Shown here: piece by piece, positions 18,005 through 27,042 of the stretch | Position numbering within the stretch: position 1 is the first letter of the stretch | Layout: every line of letters starts with the position of its first letter | Source: Paenibacillus sp. FSL M7-0420 | Lineage (GTDB): Bacteria; Bacillota; Bacilli; Paenibacillales; Paenibacillaceae | NCBI RefSeq assembly: GCF_038002345.1 | Contig: NZ_JBBOCJ010000001.1 | Span: 1,302,001-1,366,000 of the forward strand | DNA: 64,000 nucleotides | Reading direction: 5' to 3' | Position numbers and translations under genes: made by a program | The notes under the pieces: model-generated | Told to the model about the DNA's origin: nothing | Databases searched by the model: none | Seen by the model: only the letters and a program-made list of their open reading frames with translations

Positions 18005-21000
18005 ATGATAAATTGCAAAAGCGATACGAGACTTTATCCGTTAACCCATCCTCAGAAGAGAATCCTTTATTTGGAAAATATCTATCCCGCCACTTCTTTG
18101 TACAATATTGGTGGAACAATTAGAATCAAAGGATTCGTTGATTTCATGTTACTTGAGAAATCGATTCATATCCTGATCGAACGGAACGAAGGATTACGGC
18201 TTAAGTTTATTCAGGCTGATGGAGAAGTCAGGCAGTTCGTAGCTTGCTATGATCCTATACATCTTGAATATATAGACTTTTCACAATGTCTTGATCCTGA
18301 AGCCGAATTGAAAAAGTGGGCTGAAGCAGAAGCTGAAAAGCCTTTTGTGTTGGAGGATAGCCAACTATTTTATTTTGCTATGTTCAAATTGTCTGACAGT
18401 GTGAACGGTTATTATGTCAAACTTCATCATATTGTTGCTGACGGCTGGTCCATTCATATTATGACGGAACAAATTACAGAACATTATATGAAGCTACTGA
18501 ATGATGAATCAATAAATTTTAACTCACATTCTTATATTGAATATATAGATTCCGAGAAGAAATATTTACTGTCAGACCGCTTCCAGAAAGATAAGCTGTA
18601 CTGGTGCGAGAAGTTCAGGGATTTAACGAGTCTCGATTTGAACAAAAGTTCAAATAGCATCTCCGGCCGACGAATGACATTTGAACTTGAAACAGGCTTA
18701 TCTGCAAGAATCAAGGAATTTACCGACTTGCGGAACATTTCACTCAATACATTTTTTGTATCTTTATATTTGATTTATCTATACAGGACCACACAGCAAG
18801 AAAATTTTGTTGTAGGAACTCCTGTTATGGGCAGATCTGGGAAAAAGGAAAAAAATATATTTGGAATGTTCACAAGCACAATGCCATTCCGATTCACCTT
18901 CGAGAGAAATTTTACAGTTAATGAGATGATAATGAGCGTCAATGAACAGCTCATGGGATGTTATTTTCATCAAAAATATCCTTATGACTTGCTGGTACAG
19001 GATTTGGAACTGAAACGCAAGGGCTATGACAACCTATTTCAGACATGCGTGAATTATTACAATACAAGACTTAATCAAGAACTCAACGGTTCGCCGATTG
19101 AGAACATTGAATTTTATAATGGCAACCAGATCTATGCTCTGCAACTGGTGATTAAAGATTGGTCCTCTACGCAAGGCTTGACTTTGGATTTTGATTACAA
19201 GCTGCATGTCTATTCTGAAGAACAGATCACTGAATTGTATTCTCGGTTGATGAAATTGATTTATCAAATGCTGGAATGTCCTGAAGGAGAAATAGATCGT
19301 TTAGCTTTAATCGGCGTTGAAGAGGAAATGGGATTATTATATGAGTTTAATGCTACACGAGCAAAATATCCCAAAGATAAACTTATATATGAGCTGTTTC
19401 AGGAACAGGTGTGCAAAACGCCTGATCGGATCGCAGTTAGCTTTAAAGGGAAAGGGCTTACATATTTGGAATTGAACTTTAGGTCCAACCAGCTTGCACG
19501 CTATTTAATTGATCAAGGAACAGGCGCTGAAACGGTTATTGGACTGATGACCACGCATTCTATGGAAACTGTTATAGGCATCATGGGTATCCTGAAGGCT
19601 GGGGGGACTTATCTCCCTATTGATACCGACTATCCACAGGAGCGGATAGTCTATATGCTCAAAGACTCGAAGTGCAGTTTGCTGCTCACTAATGTAGAAG
19701 TTAGCTTTAATTTTGGAGAAAATGTGGAAGTGGTCATCCTTGATAATCTAAGGCTCAACGCAGGTAATGGAACGAACCTGAAATCCCGAAGCACTCCCCA
19801 GAATGTGGCTTACATTATTTACACCTCCGGTTCGACCGGGCAGCCCAAGGGAACGATGATTGAACACCGAGGTCTGGTTAATTATATTTGGTGGGCCCGA
19901 AAAATCTACGCTCCAGGTAAAGATGAGGTGTTTGCTTTATATTCGTCGCTGGCCTTTGATTTGACAATCACCTCAATTTTTACTCCCTTAATAAGTGGTA
20001 ACCGGATTATTGTGTACAACGGGAATGACGATGAACAGGAGTATGTATTGTATCGAATTATACGGGATAATCTGGCAACCGTAATCAAATTGACTCCTGC
20101 ACATTTAGCCTTGCTGAAGGAGTTGGATAATCGAAACTCATCTGTCAGAAGATTTATAGTAGGCGGAGAAGATTTGAAGACACATCTGGCTAAAGAAATC
20201 CATGAAAGCTTTGAGGGTAATGTTGATATATTTAATGAGTACGGACCTACTGAGACAGTCGTAGGCTGTATGATACATAAATATGAGTACGGGTTCGATA
20301 GCAAGATTTCAGTTCCAATAGGGATACCGGCTGATAATGTACAGATTTATATTCTGGATAAACAATTGAACCCTGTTTCTCCGAATATAACGGGTGAAAT
20401 TTATATTTCAGGAGATGGGATCGCCAGAGGCTATGTGAACAGACTTGAACTGACAAAAGAAAAATTTCTTGCAAACCCGTATATAAATGGAGCTAAAATG
20501 TACAAGACCGGTGATCTGGCCCGCTTCTTAAGCAACGGAATTGTTGAGTATGTAGGAAGGGCCGACCAGCAAGTCAAAATTCGCGGTTACCGGATTGAAT
20601 TGGGCGAGATTGAAGCCATTATTTTGAGCCATGAATCTATTAAACAAACTGTTTTAATCGATCTTGAAGATCAAAACCATAACAAATATCTGTGCGCGTA
20701 CATCGTTACCAAACTCGAGGCTAGGGTGTTTGAAAGCGATATCAGAAGATTCCTGCGGCAGTATTTACCTGAATATATGGTTCCCTCTCACATTATTGAA
20801 CTGGAGCAAATTCCGTTGACCCTCAACGGAAAAGTTAACAGAGAGCTGTTACCTTCACCACTAAATCAATCAGTACATCCTACGGAAAGCATCACCCACA
20901 GAAATGAGCAGGAAAGAGTTCTTGCTGCAGAGCTTTGTGAAATTTTGAACTTGAAGCAAGTAAGCATGAAGCATAACTATTACCACCTTGGGGGAGATTC

Positions 21001-22516
21001 GATCAAAGCGATACAAATTGCTTCCAAGTTAAGCGGGTACGGCTTCAAGATTACCGTCAAAGATATTCTCTCCCACCCAATCATCGAGGAAATGGCATTA
21101 TGCATACAAAAGAAAAAAATAGCCATCGCTCAACGTGGCCTTTGTCAGGGAACTGTCAAATCTACACCTGTTGTATCGTGGTTTATGTCGCAGAATTTCA
21201 TCTGCCGGAATCATTACAACCAGAGTATTTTGCTGGAAGTAGGCCGGGAGATCGGAACCACGCAACTGGAGACTATAATGTATCAACTGATCGCACATCA
21301 CGATGCTTTAAGGCTCAATTATCATCCGCGAAAACAGGAAATGTATTACAATAATGAACATTTAAACAACCCTTATTTGATTCCAGAATATATACTTTCT
21401 GTTCTGCCGCCTTCCGCTCAAAGCGATGCAATGCAAAATATGGCTGAACAGATAAAAGGTAGCCTGGATATCGAGAAGGATCTTCTGATCAAGGCCTGTA
21501 TTTTTATAACAGGCAGTCTTAAGAACAAGCTTTTAATTACCGCCCATCACCTGGTAGTTGATGCTGTGTCCTGGCGAATAATACTTGAAGATATGGCCAA
21601 TATGCTTAAGCAAATTAGTCTTGGTCAACCGTTGACGCTTCCTGACAAGGGCCACTCCTATCAGGAATGGGCCATTGCGTTAGAATACTACGGGAGCAGA
21701 CTGCTGACAGAAGAACTGTTGTATTGGGAAGAGTTGCTGAACAAGGATTTTCATTTTCCGATTGAATATGATTTGGGTCCAGATACCGTCAGCAGTTTGC
21801 AGACATTCTCCTCCCAACTTAGCAAGCAAGATACTGGAAGGCTGATGATGGAAGCCAATGTGGCTTATCGTACGGAACCAAGGGATATCTTAATTGCCTC
21901 TCTGGCCAGAACCATAGAACAATTAACCGGAATCAGTGAGATTGTCATCGAACTTGAAGGCCACGGCAGGGAGGATATTGCAGAGGATATCAACGTTTCG
22001 CGGACGGTAGGTTGGTTTACATCTTTCTTCCCGCTCTATATTTCTCGGAGCAGCGATGATTTGGAAATTAATATAAAAGAAGTTAAAGAAAGTATCCGAC
22101 GAATTCCGGGCAATGGCATCAACTTCGGTGTGCTCAAATATCTGACTGGTGCTTTTAGAGAAGAAATTAACAGGAATATCCGGTTTAATTATCTAGGAGA
22201 TTTCACGGCAGACTATAGACCCGGGGAAATGGAGCTTCTGACTGAACAGTCAGATGGGGATATCGGAAGTGATAACCATTTATCTTGTCTTATTGATATC
22301 AATTGTCTGGTGGTCGGCAGTGAGTTGAAGGTCATGATTTCATCCAGTAGCAACAAATTTTCTGAGTCCTTGATGAAAAGATTCTTACATATTTATATGG
22401 ATAATCTAACAATGATTATTAACCATTGCTGCGATAAGAAAACTGTTGAATTTACCCCTTCTGATTTCGATACGCTGGATATTACCACTGAGGAACTCGA
22501 GAGTCTGTTTAATTGA
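18005..22516 (+). CDS. NRPS starter module C-A-T-E, predicted D-Asn (prodrug starter)
   Basis: The 1503-residue synthetase has one module with its own epimerase. C domain: residues about 10-440, motif HHIVADGWS near 140. A domain: about 455-965, with YTSGSTGQPKG near 605, NEYGPTET near 750 and GRADQQVKIRGYRIE. Carrier domain: LGGDSIKA near 995. E domain: 1040-1490, with HHLVVDAVSW near 1180. Hand alignment to PheA gives the specificity code D-L-T-K-I-G-E-V-G-K, a known Asn code. An N-terminal C domain on the first module implies acylation of Asn by a fatty acyl group. C-A(Asn)-T-E initiation proteins make the N-acyl-D-Asn leader in xenocoumacin, colibactin, amicoumacin and zwittermicin pathways, and the next gene encodes the matching peptidase. 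Confidence 0.93.
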   Translation: MINCKSDTRLYPLTHPQKRILYLENIYPATSLYNIGGTIRIKGFVDFMLLEKSIHILIERNEGLRLKFIQADGEVRQFVACYDPIHLEYIDFSQCLDPEAELKKWAEAEAEKPFVLEDSQLFYFAMFKLSDSVNGYYVKLHHIVADGWSIHIMTEQITEHYMKLLNDESINFNSHSYIEYIDSEKKYLLSDRFQKDKLYWCEKFRDLTSLDLNKSSNSISGRRMTFELETGLSARIKEFTDLRNISLNTFFVSLYLIYLYRTTQQENFVVGTPVMGRSGKKEKNIFGMFTSTMPFRFTFERNFTVNEMIMSVNEQLMGCYFHQKYPYDLLVQDLELKRKGYDNLFQTCVNYYNTRLNQELNGSPIENIEFYNGNQIYALQLVIKDWSSTQGLTLDFDYKLHVYSEEQITELYSRLMKLIYQMLECPEGEIDRLALIGVEEEMGLLYEFNATRAKYPKDKLIYELFQEQVCKTPDRIAVSFKGKGLTYLELNFRSNQLARYLIDQGTGAETVIGLMTTHSMETVIGIMGILKAGGTYLPIDTDYPQERIVYMLKDSKCSLLLTNVEVSFNFGENVEVVILDNLRLNAGNGTNLKSRSTPQNVAYIIYTSGSTGQPKGTMIEHRGLVNYIWWARKIYAPGKDEVFALYSSLAFDLTITSIFTPLISGNRIIVYNGNDDEQEYVLYRIIRDNLATVIKLTPAHLALLKELDNRNSSVRRFIVGGEDLKTHLAKEIHESFEGNVDIFNEYGPTETVVGCMIHKYEYGFDSKISVPIGIPADNVQIYILDKQLNPVSPNITGEIYISGDGIARGYVNRLELTKEKFLANPYINGAKMYKTGDLARFLSNGIVEYVGRADQQVKIRGYRIELGEIEAIILSHESIKQTVLIDLEDQNHNKYLCAYIVTKLEARVFESDIRRFLRQYLPEYMVPSHIIELEQIPLTLNGKVNRELLPSPLNQSVHPTESITHRNEQERVLAAELCEILNLKQVSMKHNYYHLGGDSIKAIQIASKLSGYGFKITVKDILSHPIIEEMALCIQKKKIAIAQRGLCQGTVKSTPVVSWFMSQNFICRNHYNQSILLEVGREIGTTQLETIMYQLIAHHDALRLNYHPRKQEMYYNNEHLNNPYLIPEYILSVLPPSAQSDAMQNMAEQIKGSLDIEKDLLIKACIFITGSLKNKLLITAHHLVVDAVSWRIILEDMANMLKQISLGQPLTLPDKGHSYQEWAIALEYYGSRLLTEELLYWEELLNKDFHFPIEYDLGPDTVSSLQTFSSQLSKQDTGRLMMEANVAYRTEPRDILIASLARTIEQLTGISEIVIELEGHGREDIAEDINVSRTVGWFTSFFPLYISRSSDDLEINIKEVKESIRRIPGNGINFGVLKYLTGAFREEINRNIRFNYLGDFTADYRPGEMELLTEQSDGDIGSDNHLSCLIDINCLVVGSELKVMISSSSNKFSESLMKRFLHIYMDNLTMIINHCCDKKTVEFTPSDFDTLDITTEELESLFN

Positions 22517-22543
22517 TTAAGAATGAATTGTGAGGTCTGAGCT

Positions 22544-25500
22544 ATGCAAAAGCGAATAGTTGCTGCTGTCTTGCTGGCAATCTTTGTTGTCTTGATGCCG
22601 GTTTCACTTATGGTAAAGGCTGAAAGTCAATCTGTCAGTTCGGAGAAACAAATCAAGCGGTCCGAAAACGAATTTTCCAGGATAGAATCGCAGATCCGTA
22701 TGAATATGAAAAAGGGGAAGATTCCGGGTTTATCGGTAGTAATCATCGACGGAAATAAAACGGTGTACAGTAAAGGATTCGGCTATTCCGACACAGCAAC
22801 CCAAAAAAAGGTAACCCCGGATACCCTGTTCGAACTAGGTTCGACAAGCAAAGCATTTACCGGGCTTGCAGTCCTAAAGCTCGAAAAAGAAGGATACCTG
22901 AATTTAAGCAACCCGGTATCGCAATATATTCCATGGTTCAAAATGAAATTCACAGGCAAGCACAACGGTCAGAAGATTCATGGTGACGTAGAGATCACGT
23001 TGGAACAGTTGCTGCACCATACGAGTGGAATACCCTTTAAATCGATTGGCGATATCCCTGCTTCTGAGGAGAACGATGCTCTTGAGCAAAATATCAGGAA
23101 ATTGACCGGAAAAGAACTGGACTTCTATCCTGGCTCCGAGTTTCTGTACGCCACTATTAACTATGACATTCTCGGATTGGTCATTCAGCAAGTGACAGGG
23201 GGCAGTTATGAAGAATATATCGACGAAAAAATACTGAAGCCGCTGGGTATGAACAACACCTTCTTGTTCAGAGAAGAAGCAATGAACCACGACTTTTCAA
23301 AAGGATTTAAATATCACTTTCTGGGAGCATCGGAATATAACGCGCCGATGTATCGGGGGAACACTCCGGCAGGCTACATTATTACGAACGTCAATGATCT
23401 TTCCGCATGGCTGAAATTTCAGTTGGGAAACTTGGCTATACCTGGACTTGACACTGCTCTGGTAGAAGCTTCTCATGTACCGGATCGAACAGTCACGCCG
23501 GATCTCAACGGCTCTTCATATGCTGCGGGCTGGTCGGTTTTTCAAGATGGAACCGGAGAAATCGCTCATTACGGTACCAATCCTAATTTTTCCTCATCCC
23601 TTATCATTCGGCCGAATGATAAGGTAGGCGTAGCCATTCTGGCAAATATCAACACAATATATACAGGCAGAATTGCAGAAGACATCATGAGTATTCTTCA
23701 AGGAGAAGTAAACGAGAATGATAGCATCACGGATATTTTTAAATCAGTCGACGCGCTAGCGACGGCCATCGTCTTTGGGTCTGTACTATTCATCGTCATG
23801 TCATTGGGGTTCCTTGGGGTATTGGTATACGAAATTTGCCGTGGAAAAAGGAGATATAACGGTCAGTTCTCACGCAACCTGAAGAAAATACTATATCTTA
23901 CCTTATTTGTTATTTCCGTAGGATTCTGCCTTTATAAGATACCAAACATTATATTCTGGGAGCTGAATTGGGATTTCGTGAAGGTTTGGGCTCCACAAAG
24001 CTTTCTCATCTCTGTCAGACTTCTTCTAGTAGCCATTGTAATTTTCTGTTTATATTATTTTGTTTCCAGTGTCTATTCGGATTATGGCAAAAACCATTTG
24101 TTCCTTATCTCTGTAGTCAGCGTTCTGAGCGGCTTCGGAAATTCACTAATCATTTTTGTCATTAATGAGTCGCTGAACAGAGAAAAGAGCCTGGAAAGCG
24201 GATTATGGTTGTACTTCATTGCCGGAATTATTCTATATATTTGCGGGCAGAAGGTGGTCCGAACCAAGCTGGTAACCTGGACCAACGAACTGGTTTACAG
24301 TAAAAGAGTCGGGTTGATTAATGGCCTTTTGCGGACACGCTTTCAAAAATTTGAGACCATTGAGAACGGGAAAATACACGCCGGACTAAACAATGATCCA
24401 GAGATCATAAGCAATGTTGTAAATATTATTATTGCCGGAGTAACCAATCTGGTGACTTTAATTAGCTGCTTCCTTTATATGGGTATGATTAATTTCTATG
24501 GATTAATGTTATCGGTCGCCATCATCCTTTGTGCAGCAGGGCTGTACTTTATCGTTGGCAGATCAACGCATAAACTGTGGGAGCAGACGAGAGATATTCA
24601 GGACTTTTTTTTCCGGTTTGTAAACGATTTAATTAACGGATTCAAGGAACTGGCGCTTCACTCAGGAAAAAAAGCTGAATTCAAGAAAAACATGGTAGAG
24701 ACCTGCGATGAATATAAGCAGAAGCGGATTCTCGGCGACATAAATTTTGCGAATGCGTTCATTGTAGGTGAGTTGTTATTCACGTTTGCGATTGGCTCGG
24801 TAGCATTTTTCTTTCCGATTATTTTCACAGATATGCAGAATACCACTTTACGCAGCTACATTTTCATTTTTCTATATATGACCGGTCCGGTTAACGGGCT
24901 CCTCAATGTTATCCCACAAATATTGAGGGTTAAAGTAAGCTGGAGACGCTTGAATGAATTTCATGATTCGTTGCAGAGCGAAGCGGTTGAAGAAACAACA
25001 GGCGAGCAGGTTTATTATGAAGCTGGCAATCCCAACCGGGGTTTTTCGGCCATAGAGCTGAAAAACGTGGAGTACACATACCAAACAGATGAACAGGAGA
25101 GCTTCACGGTAGGACCAGTCAATATATCCTTTAAACCAGGAGAAATCACCTTCATTACAGGGGGGAACGGCAGTGGCAAATCGACACTGGCCAAATTGAT
25201 TATAGGCTTATATAAACCAAATCAGGGCGAAATCCTCCTTAATGGCCAATCCATTGAGGAGATGGAGTTGTCCCAGAAATATTCCGCAATATTCAGCGAT
25301 TTCTACTTGTTCAACAAACTTTATGGGATTGATTATGTCAAGCGAGAAGAGGAAATAGTTAAATATCTGAAGCTGTTGAATATAGACGACAAAGTGAATA
25401 TTACGGACGGAGTATTCAGTACGACCAAACTCTCGACCGGGCAGAAAAAGAGATTGGCGTTACTGGTAAGCTACCTTGAAGACCGCCCCGTTTATCTTTT

Positions 25501-25702
25501 TGATGAATGGGCGGCTGACCAGGATCCTGAATTCAGAAAATTTTTCTATAATACTTTGCTTATTGATCTAAAAAATATGGGAAAATGCGTAATCGCTATA
25601 ACCCATGACGACAGATATTTCGATATAGCGGATCAGATGGTCAAGCTAGAGCGAGGCAAGGCTTTGGAGCAGACCGAGCCCTTACTGGTTGCACATATTT
25701 AA
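22544..25702 (+). CDS. D-Asn prodrug peptidase fused to an ABC exporter (ZmaM/ClbP/XcnG-like)
   Basis: The 1052-residue protein starts with a signal peptide or anchor (residues 1-30). A beta-lactamase-fold serine peptidase follows (about 40-390), with S-x-x-K in ELGSTSKAFTG near residue 100 and the Tyr motif YATINYDILG near 202. Then come several membrane spans (about 405-560) and a second membrane region (about 570-780). The ABC nucleotide-binding domain has GGNGSGKSTLAKL near 875, signature LSTGQKKRLAL, and Walker B YLFDEWAADQDPEF, a form typical of SyrD/PvdE-type peptide exporters. ClbP-type peptidases remove N-acyl-D-Asn outside the membrane; the ABC-fused form occurs with zwittermicin-type clusters. 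It would export and activate the product, keeping the inactive form inside. The Y-x-N motif reads Y-A-T. Confidence 0.92.
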   Translation: MQKRIVAAVLLAIFVVLMPVSLMVKAESQSVSSEKQIKRSENEFSRIESQIRMNMKKGKIPGLSVVIIDGNKTVYSKGFGYSDTATQKKVTPDTLFELGSTSKAFTGLAVLKLEKEGYLNLSNPVSQYIPWFKMKFTGKHNGQKIHGDVEITLEQLLHHTSGIPFKSIGDIPASEENDALEQNIRKLTGKELDFYPGSEFLYATINYDILGLVIQQVTGGSYEEYIDEKILKPLGMNNTFLFREEAMNHDFSKGFKYHFLGASEYNAPMYRGNTPAGYIITNVNDLSAWLKFQLGNLAIPGLDTALVEASHVPDRTVTPDLNGSSYAAGWSVFQDGTGEIAHYGTNPNFSSSLIIRPNDKVGVAILANINTIYTGRIAEDIMSILQGEVNENDSITDIFKSVDALATAIVFGSVLFIVMSLGFLGVLVYEICRGKRRYNGQFSRNLKKILYLTLFVISVGFCLYKIPNIIFWELNWDFVKVWAPQSFLISVRLLLVAIVIFCLYYFVSSVYSDYGKNHLFLISVVSVLSGFGNSLIIFVINESLNREKSLESGLWLYFIAGIILYICGQKVVRTKLVTWTNELVYSKRVGLINGLLRTRFQKFETIENGKIHAGLNNDPEIISNVVNIIIAGVTNLVTLISCFLYMGMINFYGLMLSVAIILCAAGLYFIVGRSTHKLWEQTRDIQDFFFRFVNDLINGFKELALHSGKKAEFKKNMVETCDEYKQKRILGDINFANAFIVGELLFTFAIGSVAFFFPIIFTDMQNTTLRSYIFIFLYMTGPVNGLLNVIPQILRVKVSWRRLNEFHDSLQSEAVEETTGEQVYYEAGNPNRGFSAIELKNVEYTYQTDEQESFTVGPVNISFKPGEITFITGGNGSGKSTLAKLIIGLYKPNQGEILLNGQSIEEMELSQKYSAIFSDFYLFNKLYGIDYVKREEEIVKYLKLLNIDDKVNITDGVFSTTKLSTGQKKRLALLVSYLEDRPVYLFDEWAADQDPEFRKFFYNTLLIDLKNMGKCVIAITHDDRYFDIADQMVKLERGKALEQTEPLLVAHI

Positions 25703-25734
25703 GTATTTAACATTAGGGAGGAGACGTATCATCC

Positions 25735-27015
25735 ATGGCAAGGTGCGTATTTTTCATTAATCCTTTTTACGGGCATATCAACCCCACGCTAAGCCTGGTA
25801 AAGGAGTTGGTAAACAGCGATGAAGAAGTAATCTATTATTCACTGAACAAATTCAAAGACTTGGTTGAGGGTGCGGGGGCAATCTACAAGGAATATCACA
25901 AAAGGTATGGGAATAGCATTTTCAATTGGGATCGAATAGATGACCCTGCCAAGGAGAGAGGAGATAACCGTTTACTGGAATACCATTATGGAAAACACTC
26001 TTTTATCTTCACAGACTCCTGTAAGCAGATCGTTGATGATTTTGTTGAACAACTGGCAGACATCAAGGTGGATTATATTATATACGATTATTTTGATGCA
26101 GTGTGGGGCAAACAGGTTGCCCTTAAATTGGGTATACCAGCGATTTCTACGGTTCCATCCTTTGCTATAAGCAAAAAGATGGTAGAACGGATCAGTGATG
26201 AACAATTCCAGAACCAGTATTTACGCTTATCGGGAATGCAAGCCGGGGAACTTGGGGGCGGATCGAAAAGAACGCTCGAACTGGTAGAGCAGACCATAAG
26301 GTTTAAGTATAGGCAAAGAGATTTTTCCATATACGATTACGGCAATTCCGAATTGCTTAATATTGTGTTTACCTCGAAATATTTTCAGCCATACGGTGAA
26401 GCGTTTGACGATACCTTTGCCTTTGTTGGAGCGTCGGTTGAGCACAGAGACGGGGAATACCCATTCTCTATCGAATTCCCCGATGATAGGCAATTGATTT
26501 ATATTTCGTTAGGGACAACCAAGGCAAATGAAAATGAACATTTTTATCAGGATTGCATTAAGGCTTTTAGCGGGATGGAAGTAAATGTTCTGATGTCGGT
26601 CGGTGACAATATTGACATCCACTCGTTAGGAGAGGTACCTGAGAATGTTATCGTCAGGCAGTCTGCACCGCAGCTTCAAGTATTGGAACATGCGGCACTC
26701 TTTATTACCCACGGTGGGATGAACAGCGTGACTGAGGCACTGCACTATGAAGTGCCGATGCTGTTATTCCCGCAGCATGGAGACCAGTATGCCAATGCGA
26801 GCCGTGTAATCGAATTAGGTGCAGGAATCATCCTGGAAGGAAATGCCCCGAATTTTCATGAACAGATCAGAGAAGCGGCCTTGGCCGTACTCGAAGACGG
26901 CATATATAAATATAATGCCGGACAAATATCGGAAACTTTGCGAAGCTCAGGAGGAGTTAAAAAGGCTGTGGGAAAAATCACTATCTTGAAAGAGCAAGGA
27001 ATTATTTCAATATAA
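25735..27015 (+). CDS. MGT-type (macrolide) glycosyltransferase
   Basis: This 426-residue GT-B fold glycosyltransferase of family 1 resembles the macrolide-inactivating MGT/OleD group. N-terminal FFINPFYGHINPTLSLVKEL is the acceptor-side motif. The donor-binding C-terminal half contains VIVRQSAPQLQVLEHAALF and ITHGGMNSVTEALHYEVPML, with FPQHGDQYANASRV completing the nucleotide-sugar site. It would move a sugar from a UDP- or dTDP-sugar to a small-molecule hydroxyl. No sugar-biosynthesis genes are seen in the window, so it most likely uses a common UDP-sugar. Either reversible self-protection or final tailoring is possible. Ribosome binding site AGGGAGGAG; 32 bp after the exporter. Confidence 0.88.
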   Translation: MARCVFFINPFYGHINPTLSLVKELVNSDEEVIYYSLNKFKDLVEGAGAIYKEYHKRYGNSIFNWDRIDDPAKERGDNRLLEYHYGKHSFIFTDSCKQIVDDFVEQLADIKVDYIIYDYFDAVWGKQVALKLGIPAISTVPSFAISKKMVERISDEQFQNQYLRLSGMQAGELGGGSKRTLELVEQTIRFKYRQRDFSIYDYGNSELLNIVFTSKYFQPYGEAFDDTFAFVGASVEHRDGEYPFSIEFPDDRQLIYISLGTTKANENEHFYQDCIKAFSGMEVNVLMSVGDNIDIHSLGEVPENVIVRQSAPQLQVLEHAALFITHGGMNSVTEALHYEVPMLLFPQHGDQYANASRVIELGAGIILEGNAPNFHEQIREAALAVLEDGIYKYNAGQISETLRSSGGVKKAVGKITILKEQGIISI

Positions 27016-27042
27016 TCATTATATCTTTTTTTGGAGGGAAAT

